Origin: Thermomicrobiales bacterium
GTDB lineage: Bacteria; Chloroflexota; Chloroflexia; Thermomicrobiales; UBA6265
DNA: 64,000 nucleotides
Direction: 5' to 3'
Assembly: GCA_023957115.1 (NCBI GenBank)
Contig: JAMLHN010000023.1
Location: 1 to 64,000, forward strand
The notes under the pieces are model-generated. The model was not told the DNA's origin. It was given only the letters and a program-made list of their open reading frames with translations, and made no database searches. Positions 55,988 through 63,749 of the stretch are shown piece by piece. Position numbers and translations under genes: made by a program. Within the stretch, counting starts at the first letter, position 1. Each line of letters opens with the position of its first letter.

Positions 55988-58399
55988 CTAACTACTCGAT
56001 TTTCTCCGATTCTCGTCATCATTTTGCGATCCGAAGAGCCATTGATCGACTCTGGGAGTTTGCTGGGCGTGACGGGAGATATCTCCGTCTCGACGCCAGA
56101 CATCGTCCTTGGGTGTCCACCAGCTTCCCAGCGAGTTGCGGCATGCCAGATCGTCAGCATCGACCATGCGCCGGTGGTTGAACGCCCATTTGTTGCTGCA
56201 CCAGCCCCGCTCGCCATTCTCGGACGGCCGAAAATCTCGGCATGTCTGGCAGATCCGCTCCATGCGAAGACCGATTGGAGCCGACCGCTCGACCGGGATA
56301 TGAGGGGGATCGATCTCGTAGTCCGCGGGGTCGGGCGCCGAGGCGAAGAGGGCCTGGTCTCCGAACTCGTCACTGACGGGCTGATAGATATCCGACCGGC
56401 GATGGTGACCGGGCTCTGGCGCCTCAGAGCGGTTGCGCGCACCGCGATCGTAGCGGGTTGCCGAATACGGCTGCGCTGGCGGAGGCGGTGGTTGATAGGC
56501 AGGAAGCGGCGGCGGGAGCTGGAAATCCTCATCGTCCAGTATGTCGCCTATGTCGCCCGCGCGATTCGGACGTTGCGCCCGGGACGACCGTTCTTCAGAG
56601 CGATACCCATCGTCCCGGCGCTCTGCATGAGCGATTGGCCCCTGAATGTTGTCAGCGGTGTTCGGCCAATCGAGCTGCGGATTCGGCTGGTCGTTCCGAG
56701 GGCGCGAGTTGCTTCGCTCGGTTGCTATCCGGTCGTTGCCCGGATGGGAATGCTCCCCTCGATACGCGCTCCGGTAGTCGCGCGGCGGAGTAGGAACTGT
56801 CTCCCACAAGGGAGCGTCGAACGCTTCCGTCTGGTCGTTTGCCGGTTGAGTCGATCGTGCATCCTGTTGGCGACTGATCTGCGGTCGCTGGATCCGCTCC
56901 TCCGTGCGGGACCGGACGTGGATCTCATCCCGGGTGCGAAACGATGGGTATTCAGGTTCGACCCATTCCATGGCGTCATATGCGCTCTCGCCAGGCCGGT
57001 CCGTCGATGGTTCGACATGGTGATGATCGCGAGTTGGTTCCGCCTGACGTTCGGGTTCGGCGTATCGCAGGCGATCCAGCTCGCGGGAATCGAATGCCTC
57101 GTCCAGCTGCGCGATGTCATATTCCTCCATAGGTGGCCCAGAAGCCATGCTTGCGGGCTCAGGCTCGTGCGGGCGAGGCGCCGGCCTCGCATGCTCGGTG
57201 CCGGTGGACGGCCGATCCCCGGCGCCGTCCGGCGCCTGTGGGTAATCGCTTCGATGCGCGCGCTCGTGCGATTGGACCGATTGCTCTGGCACGTATGCCC
57301 GTTGGGCCGGTTCATCCCATGCTGCATCCGCCTCGACATATCCGTCGTCGTAGTGCTCGGTGTGCTGGCGGCGCTCGCGGCGCTGGCGAAGGAAGCGGTT
57401 GAGGATCGATTCCCGGTGATGGACGGAGAGATCGGCGTCCTCGTCCTCGAAGCTCTCATAGGGCTCTTCCGCATCGACCTCGAGCCGCTCATCTTCTTCG
57501 AACAAGTCATCGACGACGTATGGATCGGACGGAACTGCGTCGACCAGGCGTGTTTCGAGCACGGTATCGACGTGGTCGAGCTCGACCACGTCGACCGGCG
57601 ACGATTGAAGCGATGGTACGGATTCGAACCGCTTCCGATCTTCCGGGAAGTCGGTCATGGATGGAAACGGCCGAGCGAGCTCGTCGATCGAAACCGGCTT
57701 CACCGGTTTTCGGCCGTCATATGGTTGCCGCTCTGGCTTAGACAGGAGCGGGCGGTTCTCATAGCGAGGGTCGATCGTGTCGGGACGCGGATCAGGTTCG
57801 CCGAGATCGCGATCCTCCAGCAACTGTGCCTCGCGGGCCGACGCAATCAGCGGCGCGGCGGGGGGGACCACCTGGCGGTCGGCCAGGCGACCCTCGTTGC
57901 GCCGTCGTTGCCGGAACTGGTCTCTTGCGCGAAGAATGGCCGCTTTCGGGTTCTGGACGAGCTCGGTTGCGGGTTGCGTGGTCAGCGGTCCGGTGGGCGT
58001 CGACCAGGTGAGTGATGGTTTCTGATTGACGAAGATATCCTCTTCGATTGCGGGCCGTTCTGGCGGGGGAGCGGCTGTCGGACGGTCGTTGGGAATCGAC
58101 ATGTTTTCCGTCTTGGCGGCAACAATGGAGGTGATGAGGTCATTCTGCTGAGCCGGCTCGATTTCGGCGCGTGCCTGGCTACCGATCGCATCGAGCGGCT
58201 GGGAACGTTGATCGGTCCCGTCGGTATTCGCGGCAACCCAGAGATCTGCATTCCAGCCGTTGCGGCACCCGAGCTCGTTCGCGCGCACCATCAAGCGGAT
58301 ATCGGAATTTTGCCGGCGTGATGGATGGTGGCACCAGCCGTTCTTCGAGAATCCGGCGGACTCGAAGTAGAGACAGCTTTCACAAACTCGTCTCTTCAC
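55988..58399 (-). CDS. Large hypothetical protein with twin four-Cys modules and disordered linker
   Basis: About 803 residues. A C-x2-C-x13-C-x21-C module occupies residues 6-45 (CESC, GWC, LGCRN) and a related C-x2-C-x13-C-x18-C module lies near residues 713-750 (CQTC, GWC, LACRN). Both end in MV-x-A-x-x-L-x-CRN followed by Trp, so they are duplicated units, probably metal- or cluster-binding. The roughly 650 residues between them are rich in Glu, Arg, Asp, Pro and Gln and look disordered. GTG 58399 is the likely start, with another in-frame GTG about 25 codons upstream. A promoter lies at 58531-58559. I do not recognise the family. Its neighbours are rodZ and divergent miaB. Confidence 0.78.
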   Translation of the reverse strand: MKRRVCESCLYFESAGFSKNGWCHHPSRRQNSDIRLMVRANELGCRNGWNADLWVAANTDGTDQRSQPLDAIGSQARAEIEPAQQNDLITSIVAAKTENMSIPNDRPTAAPPPERPAIEEDIFVNQKPSLTWSTPTGPLTTQPATELVQNPKAAILRARDQFRQRRRNEGRLADRQVVPPAAPLIASAREAQLLEDRDLGEPDPRPDTIDPRYENRPLLSKPERQPYDGRKPVKPVSIDELARPFPSMTDFPEDRKRFESVPSLQSSPVDVVELDHVDTVLETRLVDAVPSDPYVVDDLFEEDERLEVDAEEPYESFEDEDADLSVHHRESILNRFLRQRRERRQHTEHYDDGYVEADAAWDEPAQRAYVPEQSVQSHERAHRSDYPQAPDGAGDRPSTGTEHARPAPRPHEPEPASMASGPPMEEYDIAQLDEAFDSRELDRLRYAEPERQAEPTRDHHHVEPSTDRPGESAYDAMEWVEPEYPSFRTRDEIHVRSRTEERIQRPQISRQQDARSTQPANDQTEAFDAPLWETVPTPPRDYRSAYRGEHSHPGNDRIATERSNSRPRNDQPNPQLDWPNTADNIQGPIAHAERRDDGYRSEERSSRAQRPNRAGDIGDILDDEDFQLPPPLPAYQPPPPPAQPYSATRYDRGARNRSEAPEPGHHRRSDIYQPVSDEFGDQALFASAPDPADYEIDPPHIPVERSAPIGLRMERICQTCRDFRPSENGERGWCSNKWAFNHRRMVDADDLACRNSLGSWWTPKDDVWRRDGDISRHAQQTPRVDQWLFGSQNDDENRRKSSS

Positions 58400-58770
58400 C
58401 AGTGACTCGCTTTCGTCATGAGAATCGTTTGCTTGAATTGGCAGGCAACGAGGAGGCCTGGGCACACGATGCCCACGCTGGAGGAGATCGGAGCTGAAGA
58501 AGGAGGCACCCCTTTGCCAACCGCAGGGCCATTCTAGCAAGCCGTTCGGACATTGTCTATCGGGCACGGCCAGAGCGTACGGACATGAACGAATGAGCGT
58601 ATTACGCTGGTTTTGGCTGTGACCGGCGAGCACAGTCGACGGGCTGGTCCAACCGCTGCGCATGGGCGGCAGGATGATGTAAACTGCTCTGCTGCCGCAC
58701 ACTGCGGTAAGTTTTGGTGCCCGCCGGTCTGGTGGGGCACGTCATCCATCCAAATCGAGGCAACTGCATC
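58400..58770. other. 371-bp divergent region between Cys-module gene and miaB
   Basis: Holds the minus-strand promoter at 58531-58559. A plus-strand promoter for miaB is not clear. No RNA gene was recognised. Confidence 0.6.
58531..58559 (-). promoter_or_regulatory. Sigma-70 promoter for the twin-Cys-module gene
   Basis: Minus-strand -35 TAGACA (58554-58559), 17-bp spacer, extended -10 TGC-TAGAAT (58531-58539). The leader to GTG 58399 would be about 125 bases. Confidence 0.7.
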
Positions 58771-60129
58771 GTGCCAAAGGGTGCAACGATCGAACTGATT
58801 CCGGTCATCTCTCCGGATCCGCTTCCCGAAAATGGCAAGCTGTTCCATATCTGGACCATTGGCTGCCAGATGAACGAAGCCGACAGCGCCCGTGTGGCGG
58901 CCATGCTGCACGAGGCAGGCTATCGCGCAACTGATTCGGAAGAGCAAGCCGATATCGTCGTGCTCAACTCGTGTGTCGTGCGGCAGGCGGCCGAAGACAA
59001 GGTTGCCGGCAAGCTCAATTCGTTGATTCGAGAGAAGCGTGCCCGGCCCGACATGAGCCTGGTGCTAACCGGGTGCATGGTGACGAACCAGCAGGAGAAG
59101 CTCAAAGAGCGTTTCCCGCACGTGGACCTCTTTTTCGACCCGTCGGACTTCGATTCACTCAAGCATTTCGTGCCCGAGCTGGCCGAGATGGAAGACGACC
59201 TGGAAACGCTGCCGCATTACTATCTCGAAGACGTGGCCGATACCGCCGTGTCCGCCTTTGTCCCGATCATCTACGGCTGCACTTTTCTCTGCTCGTACTG
59301 CATCGTTCCCTACCGCCGCGGCAAGGAAACGAGCCGGCCGTTCGACGAGATCGTGTCCGAAGTACGCGGCCTGGTCGAGCGTGGCGTTCGCGATGTTACC
59401 CTCTTGGGTCAGACCGTCAACGCCTACGGGCATGATCTGCCGGGCAAGCCAGATCTGGCCGATTTGCTGCGCGCCGTCGGCGCTATCGAGGGGCTCGATC
59501 GGCTGCGGTTTCTGACCTCGCATCCGAAATATATGTCGGATCGTATTCTCGAGGCGATGGCCGAAGTGCCGTCGATTTGCGAGCATCTGAATCTGCCGGT
59601 TCAGGCGGGTGACAATGAGGTGTTGCGCCGGATGCGCCGGACATACACCACCGATCTCTGGCTCGACCGGCTGGCCAGGGCCCGTGAGCTGATGCCCGGC
59701 ATCACCGTGGCGACCGACATCATCGTCGGATTCCCGGGCGAGACGGACGAGCAGTTCCAGCACACGCTCGACGTGCTCGAAGAAGCCGATTGCGACAAAG
59801 TCCACGTGGCCATGTATTCTCCGCGACCCGGTACGTTGTCAGCACGCTGGGAAGACGACGTGCCCGCGGACGTCAAGCATGCTCGCCACCAGGCGGTCGA
59901 GGATCTGCAGGTGCACCTGTGTACGGCCCGGAATGCGGCGCGCGTCGGGCAGACCATGGAAGTTCTGATCGATTCGAAGAACAAGGGCCGGTGGGGTGGC
60001 CGCAGCCGAGGCAATACCTTGGTGCATGTTGCCGATGACCGCGATTTGCTCGGATCGATCGTCGACGTTCGTATTACCGAATCGAGCCCGTGGTATCTCA
60101 TCGGAGAGGTCGCCGGCTCACCCCGATAG
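58771..60129 (+). CDS. miaB: tRNA-2-methylthio-N6-dimethylallyladenosine synthase
   Basis: The 452-residue radical-SAM methylthiotransferase has an N-terminal UPF0004 domain with cluster Cys residues (IGCQMNEADS, NSCVVRQAAEDK, TGCMVTNQQ), the radical SAM motif YGCTFLCSYCIVPYRRG (CxxxCxxC, about residue 168) and a C-terminal TRAM domain. It adds a methylthio group to i6A37 of tRNAs. GTG 58771 was chosen to begin just before the conserved part; an upstream in-frame start at 58714 adds 19 unrelated residues. Confidence 0.93.
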   Translation: MPKGATIELIPVISPDPLPENGKLFHIWTIGCQMNEADSARVAAMLHEAGYRATDSEEQADIVVLNSCVVRQAAEDKVAGKLNSLIREKRARPDMSLVLTGCMVTNQQEKLKERFPHVDLFFDPSDFDSLKHFVPELAEMEDDLETLPHYYLEDVADTAVSAFVPIIYGCTFLCSYCIVPYRRGKETSRPFDEIVSEVRGLVERGVRDVTLLGQTVNAYGHDLPGKPDLADLLRAVGAIEGLDRLRFLTSHPKYMSDRILEAMAEVPSICEHLNLPVQAGDNEVLRRMRRTYTTDLWLDRLARARELMPGITVATDIIVGFPGETDEQFQHTLDVLEEADCDKVHVAMYSPRPGTLSARWEDDVPADVKHARHQAVEDLQVHLCTARNAARVGQTMEVLIDSKNKGRWGGRSRGNTLVHVADDRDLLGSIVDVRITESSPWYLIGEVAGSPR

Positions 60130-60166
60130 TTCAATCAAGTCGAGTTGAAGGAAGGTGTTGGCTTCG

Positions 60167-61015
60167 ATGCCAGAAACAAAGCAGAAGAACCGGCGGCAGA
60201 TCATCGAGGACGCGCGGCGCGCGGCCCTCGAGGGAGATTGGGATGCCGCCATCGAGATCAATAAGGAATTGATCGCACGCGATCCGAAGGATAGTGCCGC
60301 ATACAACCGGCTCGGCCGCGCATGGCTCGAGAAGCGAGATTACGCGGCCGCCTATGAGGCCTATTCTGATGCGCTCAAAAGCGATCCGGCCAACCTCATC
60401 TCTCGACGCAATCTGCAGCGGTTGGAGCATCTGCGATCGAGCGACGCGGAGAGTCGAGAGGCTCCGGCCACAGAGTTTCCGCGCACCCTGGTGTTCATCG
60501 AAGAGGTCGGCAAGACCTGGGTGGATGAGCTGGTCAACCCCTCACCGATGGGTGAGCTGGCCGATATCTATGCTGGCCAGAAGCTGGAGCTGGCGATCGA
60601 CGGCAACCGTCTTGTCGTGAACGATGCGGCCGGCCGGCGGATTGGCGAAATCGAGGCCAAGACTGCCGAGCGCGTCATGCAGCTGATGGGCGGCGGAAAT
60701 ATCTACGAGGTCTACGCGCTCGGACCATCGTCGGCGTCGATCCGCGTCATCCTGCGCGAAGTGCATCACGACCCTTCATTGGCGGACCAAATCTCGTTTC
60801 CGCGGCAGATTGCCGCGACGCGCAAGTATCTGCGCGAGCGTGACGATCTTCGGCGTCGCGATGAGGCCGATTTCTATCTGGACGACGAAGAGACCGAAGA
60901 AGAGGACACGACGTCCGAGGGCTCGGAGTCCGACGACGATGGAGGCGACGAGAACGAGAATCTCGATACGCTAGGCGACGTGGACCCGGGCGAGGACGAC
61001 TCCAACGCAATCTAG
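60167..61015 (+). CDS. TPR-containing protein with acidic tail
   Basis: The 282-residue protein has two tetratricopeptide units near residues 15-75 (LEGDWDAAIEINKELIARDP, AYEAYSDALKSDP), a middle domain with ADIYAGQKLELAIDGNRLVV and GGGNIYEVYALGPSS, and a strongly acidic low-complexity C-terminus. The function is unknown. GTG 60155 and TTG 60158 are alternative starts. It follows miaB closely on the same strand. Confidence 0.75.
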   Translation: MPETKQKNRRQIIEDARRAALEGDWDAAIEINKELIARDPKDSAAYNRLGRAWLEKRDYAAAYEAYSDALKSDPANLISRRNLQRLEHLRSSDAESREAPATEFPRTLVFIEEVGKTWVDELVNPSPMGELADIYAGQKLELAIDGNRLVVNDAAGRRIGEIEAKTAERVMQLMGGGNIYEVYALGPSSASIRVILREVHHDPSLADQISFPRQIAATRKYLRERDDLRRRDEADFYLDDEETEEEDTTSEGSESDDDGGDENENLDTLGDVDPGEDDSNAI

Positions 61016-61041
61016 CGCAGTCCGGTACGAACAGATTCCAC

Positions 61042-61076
61042 AACAACGGCGCGAGGATTTTCCTCGCGCCGTTGTT
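61042..61076. terminator. Strong hairpin terminator between convergent genes
   Basis: AACAACGGCGCGAGGA and TCCTCGCGCCGTTGTT form a 16-bp perfect stem with a TTT loop, 26 bp after the TPR gene stop. T runs are weak on both sides. Confidence 0.75.
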
Positions 61077-61108
61077 CATTTCCTGGAGGATGACCGGATT
61101 CGGAGTGG

Positions 61109-61435
61109 CTAATCGAGGACGAAAAGCAGCGCAAACATCAGGATAAAAAGAGCCGCGGCCGTGAAGACGAGCCGACGAATGTCCGAGCGGATATACGCGT
61201 ACTCGACCTGACGCGGCAACACATACTGGATCTGTTGCACTGCTCGAGGCCTGGTCCGGCGGCTGGCCTGAACCGGGCTCGTGTCGGCCAAATCGACCAG
61301 CTCGGGTTGATCGATCGCCACGGCCATGTCGATCGGCGCTGGAGCTTGCGATTCGGCCAGACGCACTTCCCGCGCCTTGCGCTGGGAGCGATTGACCTTG
61401 CGGGCCTGCTTCTTGCTCTTGTGTCGATCGCTCAC
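61109..61435 (-). CDS. Small C-terminally anchored membrane protein
   Basis: The 108-residue protein has a very basic N-terminus (SDRHKSKKQARKVNRSQRKA), a polar middle and one C-terminal membrane helix (about residues 88-107). It would sit on the cytoplasmic side. No family is recognised. Confidence 0.65.
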   Translation of the reverse strand: MSDRHKSKKQARKVNRSQRKAREVRLAESQAPAPIDMAVAIDQPELVDLADTSPVQASRRTRPRAVQQIQYVLPRQVEYAYIRSDIRRLVFTAAALFILMFALLFVLD

Positions 61436-61457
61436 AGTGCGAACCTTTCGGTCCGGG

Positions 61458-61784
61458 CTATTTCACCCGATAGGTAGCGTCATAGATATTCGAGGCGCTT
61501 TCGGTCTCAGAAGTGTGCGCTCGTGCTGGCTCGGGCTCGGTCTGCTGCCCCGCGAAGAATTTCTGCAAGAACGCGACCGTGGCCGTGGCCGCGAGAAGGA
61601 TAACCCCGATATCGTCGATCTGCCCGGCTCCGATCAGGAAGTCGGGAATCAGGTCGACTGGCATGACCACATAGGCCGCAGCAATGGCGGGAATGGCAGC
61701 TTTTGCCCAGAAGGGAATGCTCGGATCGCGGAAGAGCGGCCAAAGGGCCGTCATACTCTTCAACCGTGTCGTTCGTGTAGCCAT
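61458..61784 (-). CDS. YkvA/DUF1232 family membrane protein
   Basis: The 108-residue protein carries the DUF1232 core AAYVVMPVDLIPDFLIGAGQ followed by IDDIGVILLAATATV, an unusual hydrophobic hairpin. The function is not established. It is transcribed toward the preceding small membrane protein gene, 22 bp away. Confidence 0.85.
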   Translation of the reverse strand: MATRTTRLKSMTALWPLFRDPSIPFWAKAAIPAIAAAYVVMPVDLIPDFLIGAGQIDDIGVILLAATATVAFLQKFFAGQQTEPEPARAHTSETESASNIYDATYRVK

Positions 61785-61876
61785 TGAAGGTTCGTACCTC
61801 GCTTTTCCTGGTTCGGCAGGGATGCGCGCATCGCATGACGACCTGCTTCAGCGTAATTCTAGTCGAAATCGACCAA

Positions 61877-62509
61877 TCATGCGTCGATCCGTGTCAATAG
61901 TGATGAGTTGAGGCATCGCTTTGCGCGCATCACATCGTCCGGTCGGTTGATACTGAAAAGCGAATCGAGATTGGGATCGACCGCTCGGAGATCGGTCTCT
62001 GACACGATTTCCAGGTGGACGTGCCGGAGCATGGCGGTGACGGCGCGTTGCCCCTGGGAGAGCGCCGCGTCCACCTGGGCAAGCGCGCTCGTTCGATAGA
62101 TTGCGTGCAAGGGATGGAACCGGCCATCGGTCGTCTGGGGAACGATGACATCCGCGTCCGTTTGTATTGCGGTCATCCGGCGCAAGAGCGGAATCGACAG
62201 GCATGGCATATCGCAGGCGACGACCAGCGTTCGGGGGTGGGCGCTCGCTCGAAGCGCACTGCCAATGGCGGCCAGGGGACCGCTATCGGGAGTCTCGTCT
62301 GGTACGACCGGTACGTCGGGAACGAGGCGTGCATAGCGCGAATGACCAACGATGAAGACATCGCGTGAGAGCAACCTGACGGTATCGACGACGATCTGAA
62401 TCAGTGGCGGCCCGCCAGTTTCGAGCCGAAGCATTGCTTTGTCCGAGCCGAAGCGGCTGGACCGGCCCCCCGCCAACACGGCGATCGATGGATTCTGGGC
62501 AATGCGCAT
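61877..62509 (-). CDS. mobA: Molybdenum cofactor guanylyltransferase
   Basis: The 210-residue nucleotidyltransferase has the GTP-binding loop LAGGRSSRFGSDKA (about residues 12-25), DSGPLAAIGSAL and the metal site VACDMPCLS. MobA attaches GMP to molybdopterin. GTG 62512 directly precedes ATG 62509; ATG is preferred. Other cofactor genes are not in the window. Confidence 0.9.
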   Translation of the reverse strand: MRIAQNPSIAVLAGGRSSRFGSDKAMLRLETGGPPLIQIVVDTVRLLSRDVFIVGHSRYARLVPDVPVVPDETPDSGPLAAIGSALRASAHPRTLVVACDMPCLSIPLLRRMTAIQTDADVIVPQTTDGRFHPLHAIYRTSALAQVDAALSQGQRAVTAMLRHVHLEIVSETDLRAVDPNLDSLFSINRPDDVMRAKRCLNSSLLTRIDA

Positions 62510-62550
62510 CACGCTCGGACAACCTGTACGTTCAGTCTTTTTACAATCGC

Positions 62551-62579
62551 TTAACCTTCTGGCGATTTCTTGCTAGAAT
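62551..62579 (+). promoter_or_regulatory. Sigma-70 promoter upstream of the SWIM-gene leader
   Basis: -35 TTAACC (62551-62556), 17-bp spacer, extended -10 TGC-TAGAAT (62574-62579). Among the best promoters in the window, it would start transcription near 62586. Confidence 0.75.
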
Positions 62580-62585
62580 AGCGTC

Positions 62586-62712
62586 CAACGACACCTGAGC
62601 GTGGCGACGCGTGAAAGGAGTTGGCCGTGACAAGGCTGTCACCCCAAGACCGGGTACCCACAATCGAGGCCCCGCATGAGGCACCATCGCAGTCATTGCG
62701 TGGTGCTTTTTT
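62586..62712 (+). ncRNA. Candidate regulatory leader RNA of the SWIM-domain gene
   Basis: A predicted transcript of about 127 bases running from the promoter to an internal terminator. It contains an AAAGGAG site (62614-62620) and a short reading frame from GTG 62627. The layout matches an attenuated leader or a small RNA. I do not recognise a known riboswitch class. Confidence 0.5.
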
Positions 62713-62728
62713 GTTTTGCTCTTTGTGA
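62627..62728 (+). CDS. Candidate 33-residue leader peptide
   Basis: GTG 62627 lies six bases after AAAGGAG. The frame runs 33 codons to TGA at 62726-62728 and passes through the terminator hairpin. It begins VTRLSPQDRVPTIEAPHEAP with Val read as Met, and ends FLFCSL. No stalling motif is obvious. Confidence 0.4.
   Translation: MTRLSPQDRVPTIEAPHEAPSQSLRGAFLFCSL
62681..62712 (+). terminator. Terminator within the SWIM-gene leader
   Basis: GCACCA-T-CGCA, a five-base loop, TGCG-TGGTGC and then TTTTTT: a 10-bp stem with one bulge, 55 bp before the SWIM gene start. Confidence 0.85.
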
Positions 62729-62767
62729 GAACCGTCTACGACGGGAAGCGAGTACGGGAGGAACGAT

Positions 62768-63037
62768 ATGAACTCAGCGATGATTGGAAAAATCGAAAAA
62801 GCGCATCGATATGCTCAGGAGCCGGGTCGCGTTCAGTTCCAGAATCTGACGGCAACGTTTCAAGGCGGGCATGACGACTACCAGGTCACTTTCGATGGCG
62901 AGCACTGGAGCTGCAGTTGCCACACATTCGAGTCGCATTCGGTTGGCACATGCAGTCACATCATGGCACTGCAGGAGATCCTGGCGCCGATGTTGACGAC
63001 CGATGCGCGCTATGCCAGCGAGCTCCAGCCGGTCTGA
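62768..63037 (+). CDS. Small SWIM zinc-finger protein
   Basis: The 89-residue protein contains the SWIM motif WSCSCHTFESHSVGTCSHIM (CxCx(n)CxH, about residues 47-66), a zinc site found in DNA-, RNA- or protein-binding proteins. It is almost only the SWIM domain. ATG 62768 follows GGGAGGA. The gene sits behind a leader with its own promoter and terminator, and its 3' end overlaps the convergent darA gene by 28 bp. Confidence 0.85.
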   Translation: MNSAMIGKIEKAHRYAQEPGRVQFQNLTATFQGGHDDYQVTFDGEHWSCSCHTFESHSVGTCSHIMALQEILAPMLTTDARYASELQPV

Positions 63038-63375
63038 GCCCCGCTGACGAATCGCTCGAATCGCGTGACGGGCAGGACGAAGACGACCGCGCCACCGACC
63101 GCGACGCTCGCAACATCTCCCCCCGTGAGCTCGAATGCATCCGCAGCTTCGAGCTCACCGGGCGCGGTCTCCACACGAGACCGGGCGCTCTCCCGAATCA
63201 GCCCCAGGCATTCCTGGGCACGGTCGTCTTCGACCCCCATGAAGACCGTCGAGTTCCCTGCCCGGAGAAATCCGCCCGTACTCTGGATGCGCGTGACGCG
63301 GAACCCCGCGGAGGTGACAGACCGCAGGAGCCGGTCGGTATCATATGCCTGCACGATTGCGACGATGAGCTTCAC
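63010..63375 (-). CDS. darA: Cyclic-di-AMP receptor DarA/PstA
   Basis: The 121-residue PII-like protein has KLIVAIVQAYDTDRLLRSV (residues 2-20), FRVTRIQSTGGFLRAGNST (about 25-43) and VFMGVEDDR, the c-di-AMP-binding segments of DarA. It reports the level of c-di-AMP, a messenger tied to potassium and cell-wall control, to unknown partners. The start is GTG 63375. It overlaps a possible upstream ORF (GTGA) and the convergent SWIM gene. Confidence 0.9.
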   Translation of the reverse strand: MKLIVAIVQAYDTDRLLRSVTSAGFRVTRIQSTGGFLRAGNSTVFMGVEDDRAQECLGLIRESARSRVETAPGELEAADAFELTGGDVASVAVGGAVVFVLPVTRFERFVSGAQTGWSSLA

Positions 63376-63620
63376 GGACGGCCGACCTCGTAATTGGGGA
63401 CTGTGGTCCTGGGTTGCGTGCGGCCGAACACGTGATTTCCGATCCGGAACAACCCGGACGCCAGCTTGCGTCCCTGACCTGAAGTGAACGAATGCCGAGC
63501 CGATCGGCTTGCCGCCGAATCGTGTGCACCCAGACTGTATGAACGAAACAATTGGGCCGTATCGTCAAACCCAGCACGGGTGTCATTATTGCGCAAGCTG
63601 CGTTTCGAAGAGCGGAACAT
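63372..63620 (-). CDS. Possible small protein upstream of darA
   Basis: An 82-residue reading frame whose stop overlaps the darA start by four bases (GTGA), the kind of coupling seen in real operons. The sequence is basic and rich in Ser and Arg, ends RTTVPNYEVGRP, and matches no family I recognise. It has no clear ribosome site and may be spurious. Confidence 0.3.
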   Translation of the reverse strand: MFRSSKRSLRNNDTRAGFDDTAQLFRSYSLGAHDSAASRSARHSFTSGQGRKLASGLFRIGNHVFGRTQPRTTVPNYEVGRP

Positions 63621-63749
63621 CGATTCGGAGCGATAGGTCTGCTCGGTTCATCGACGTCGTGCGCAGGGGCGCTCGATGGTCTCGTGTGCCAGGCAGTTGC
63701 TCGCGGCGGCGTTACTGGATGCCGGATCTCCGAATCGCACGGTGGGCCG
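63376..63749. other. 374-bp region between darA and aconitase X
   Basis: Apart from the doubtful minus-strand frame at 63372-63620, I see no gene, promoter or repeat here. Confidence 0.4.

Noticed and set aside
56024-58015. A 663-codon open frame on the plus strand opposite the twin-Cys-module gene
   Set aside because: It is the mirror frame of the minus-strand gene in GC-rich DNA. The minus-strand protein has two matching Cys modules, a promoter and a sensible start; the plus-strand translation has no recognisable domain.
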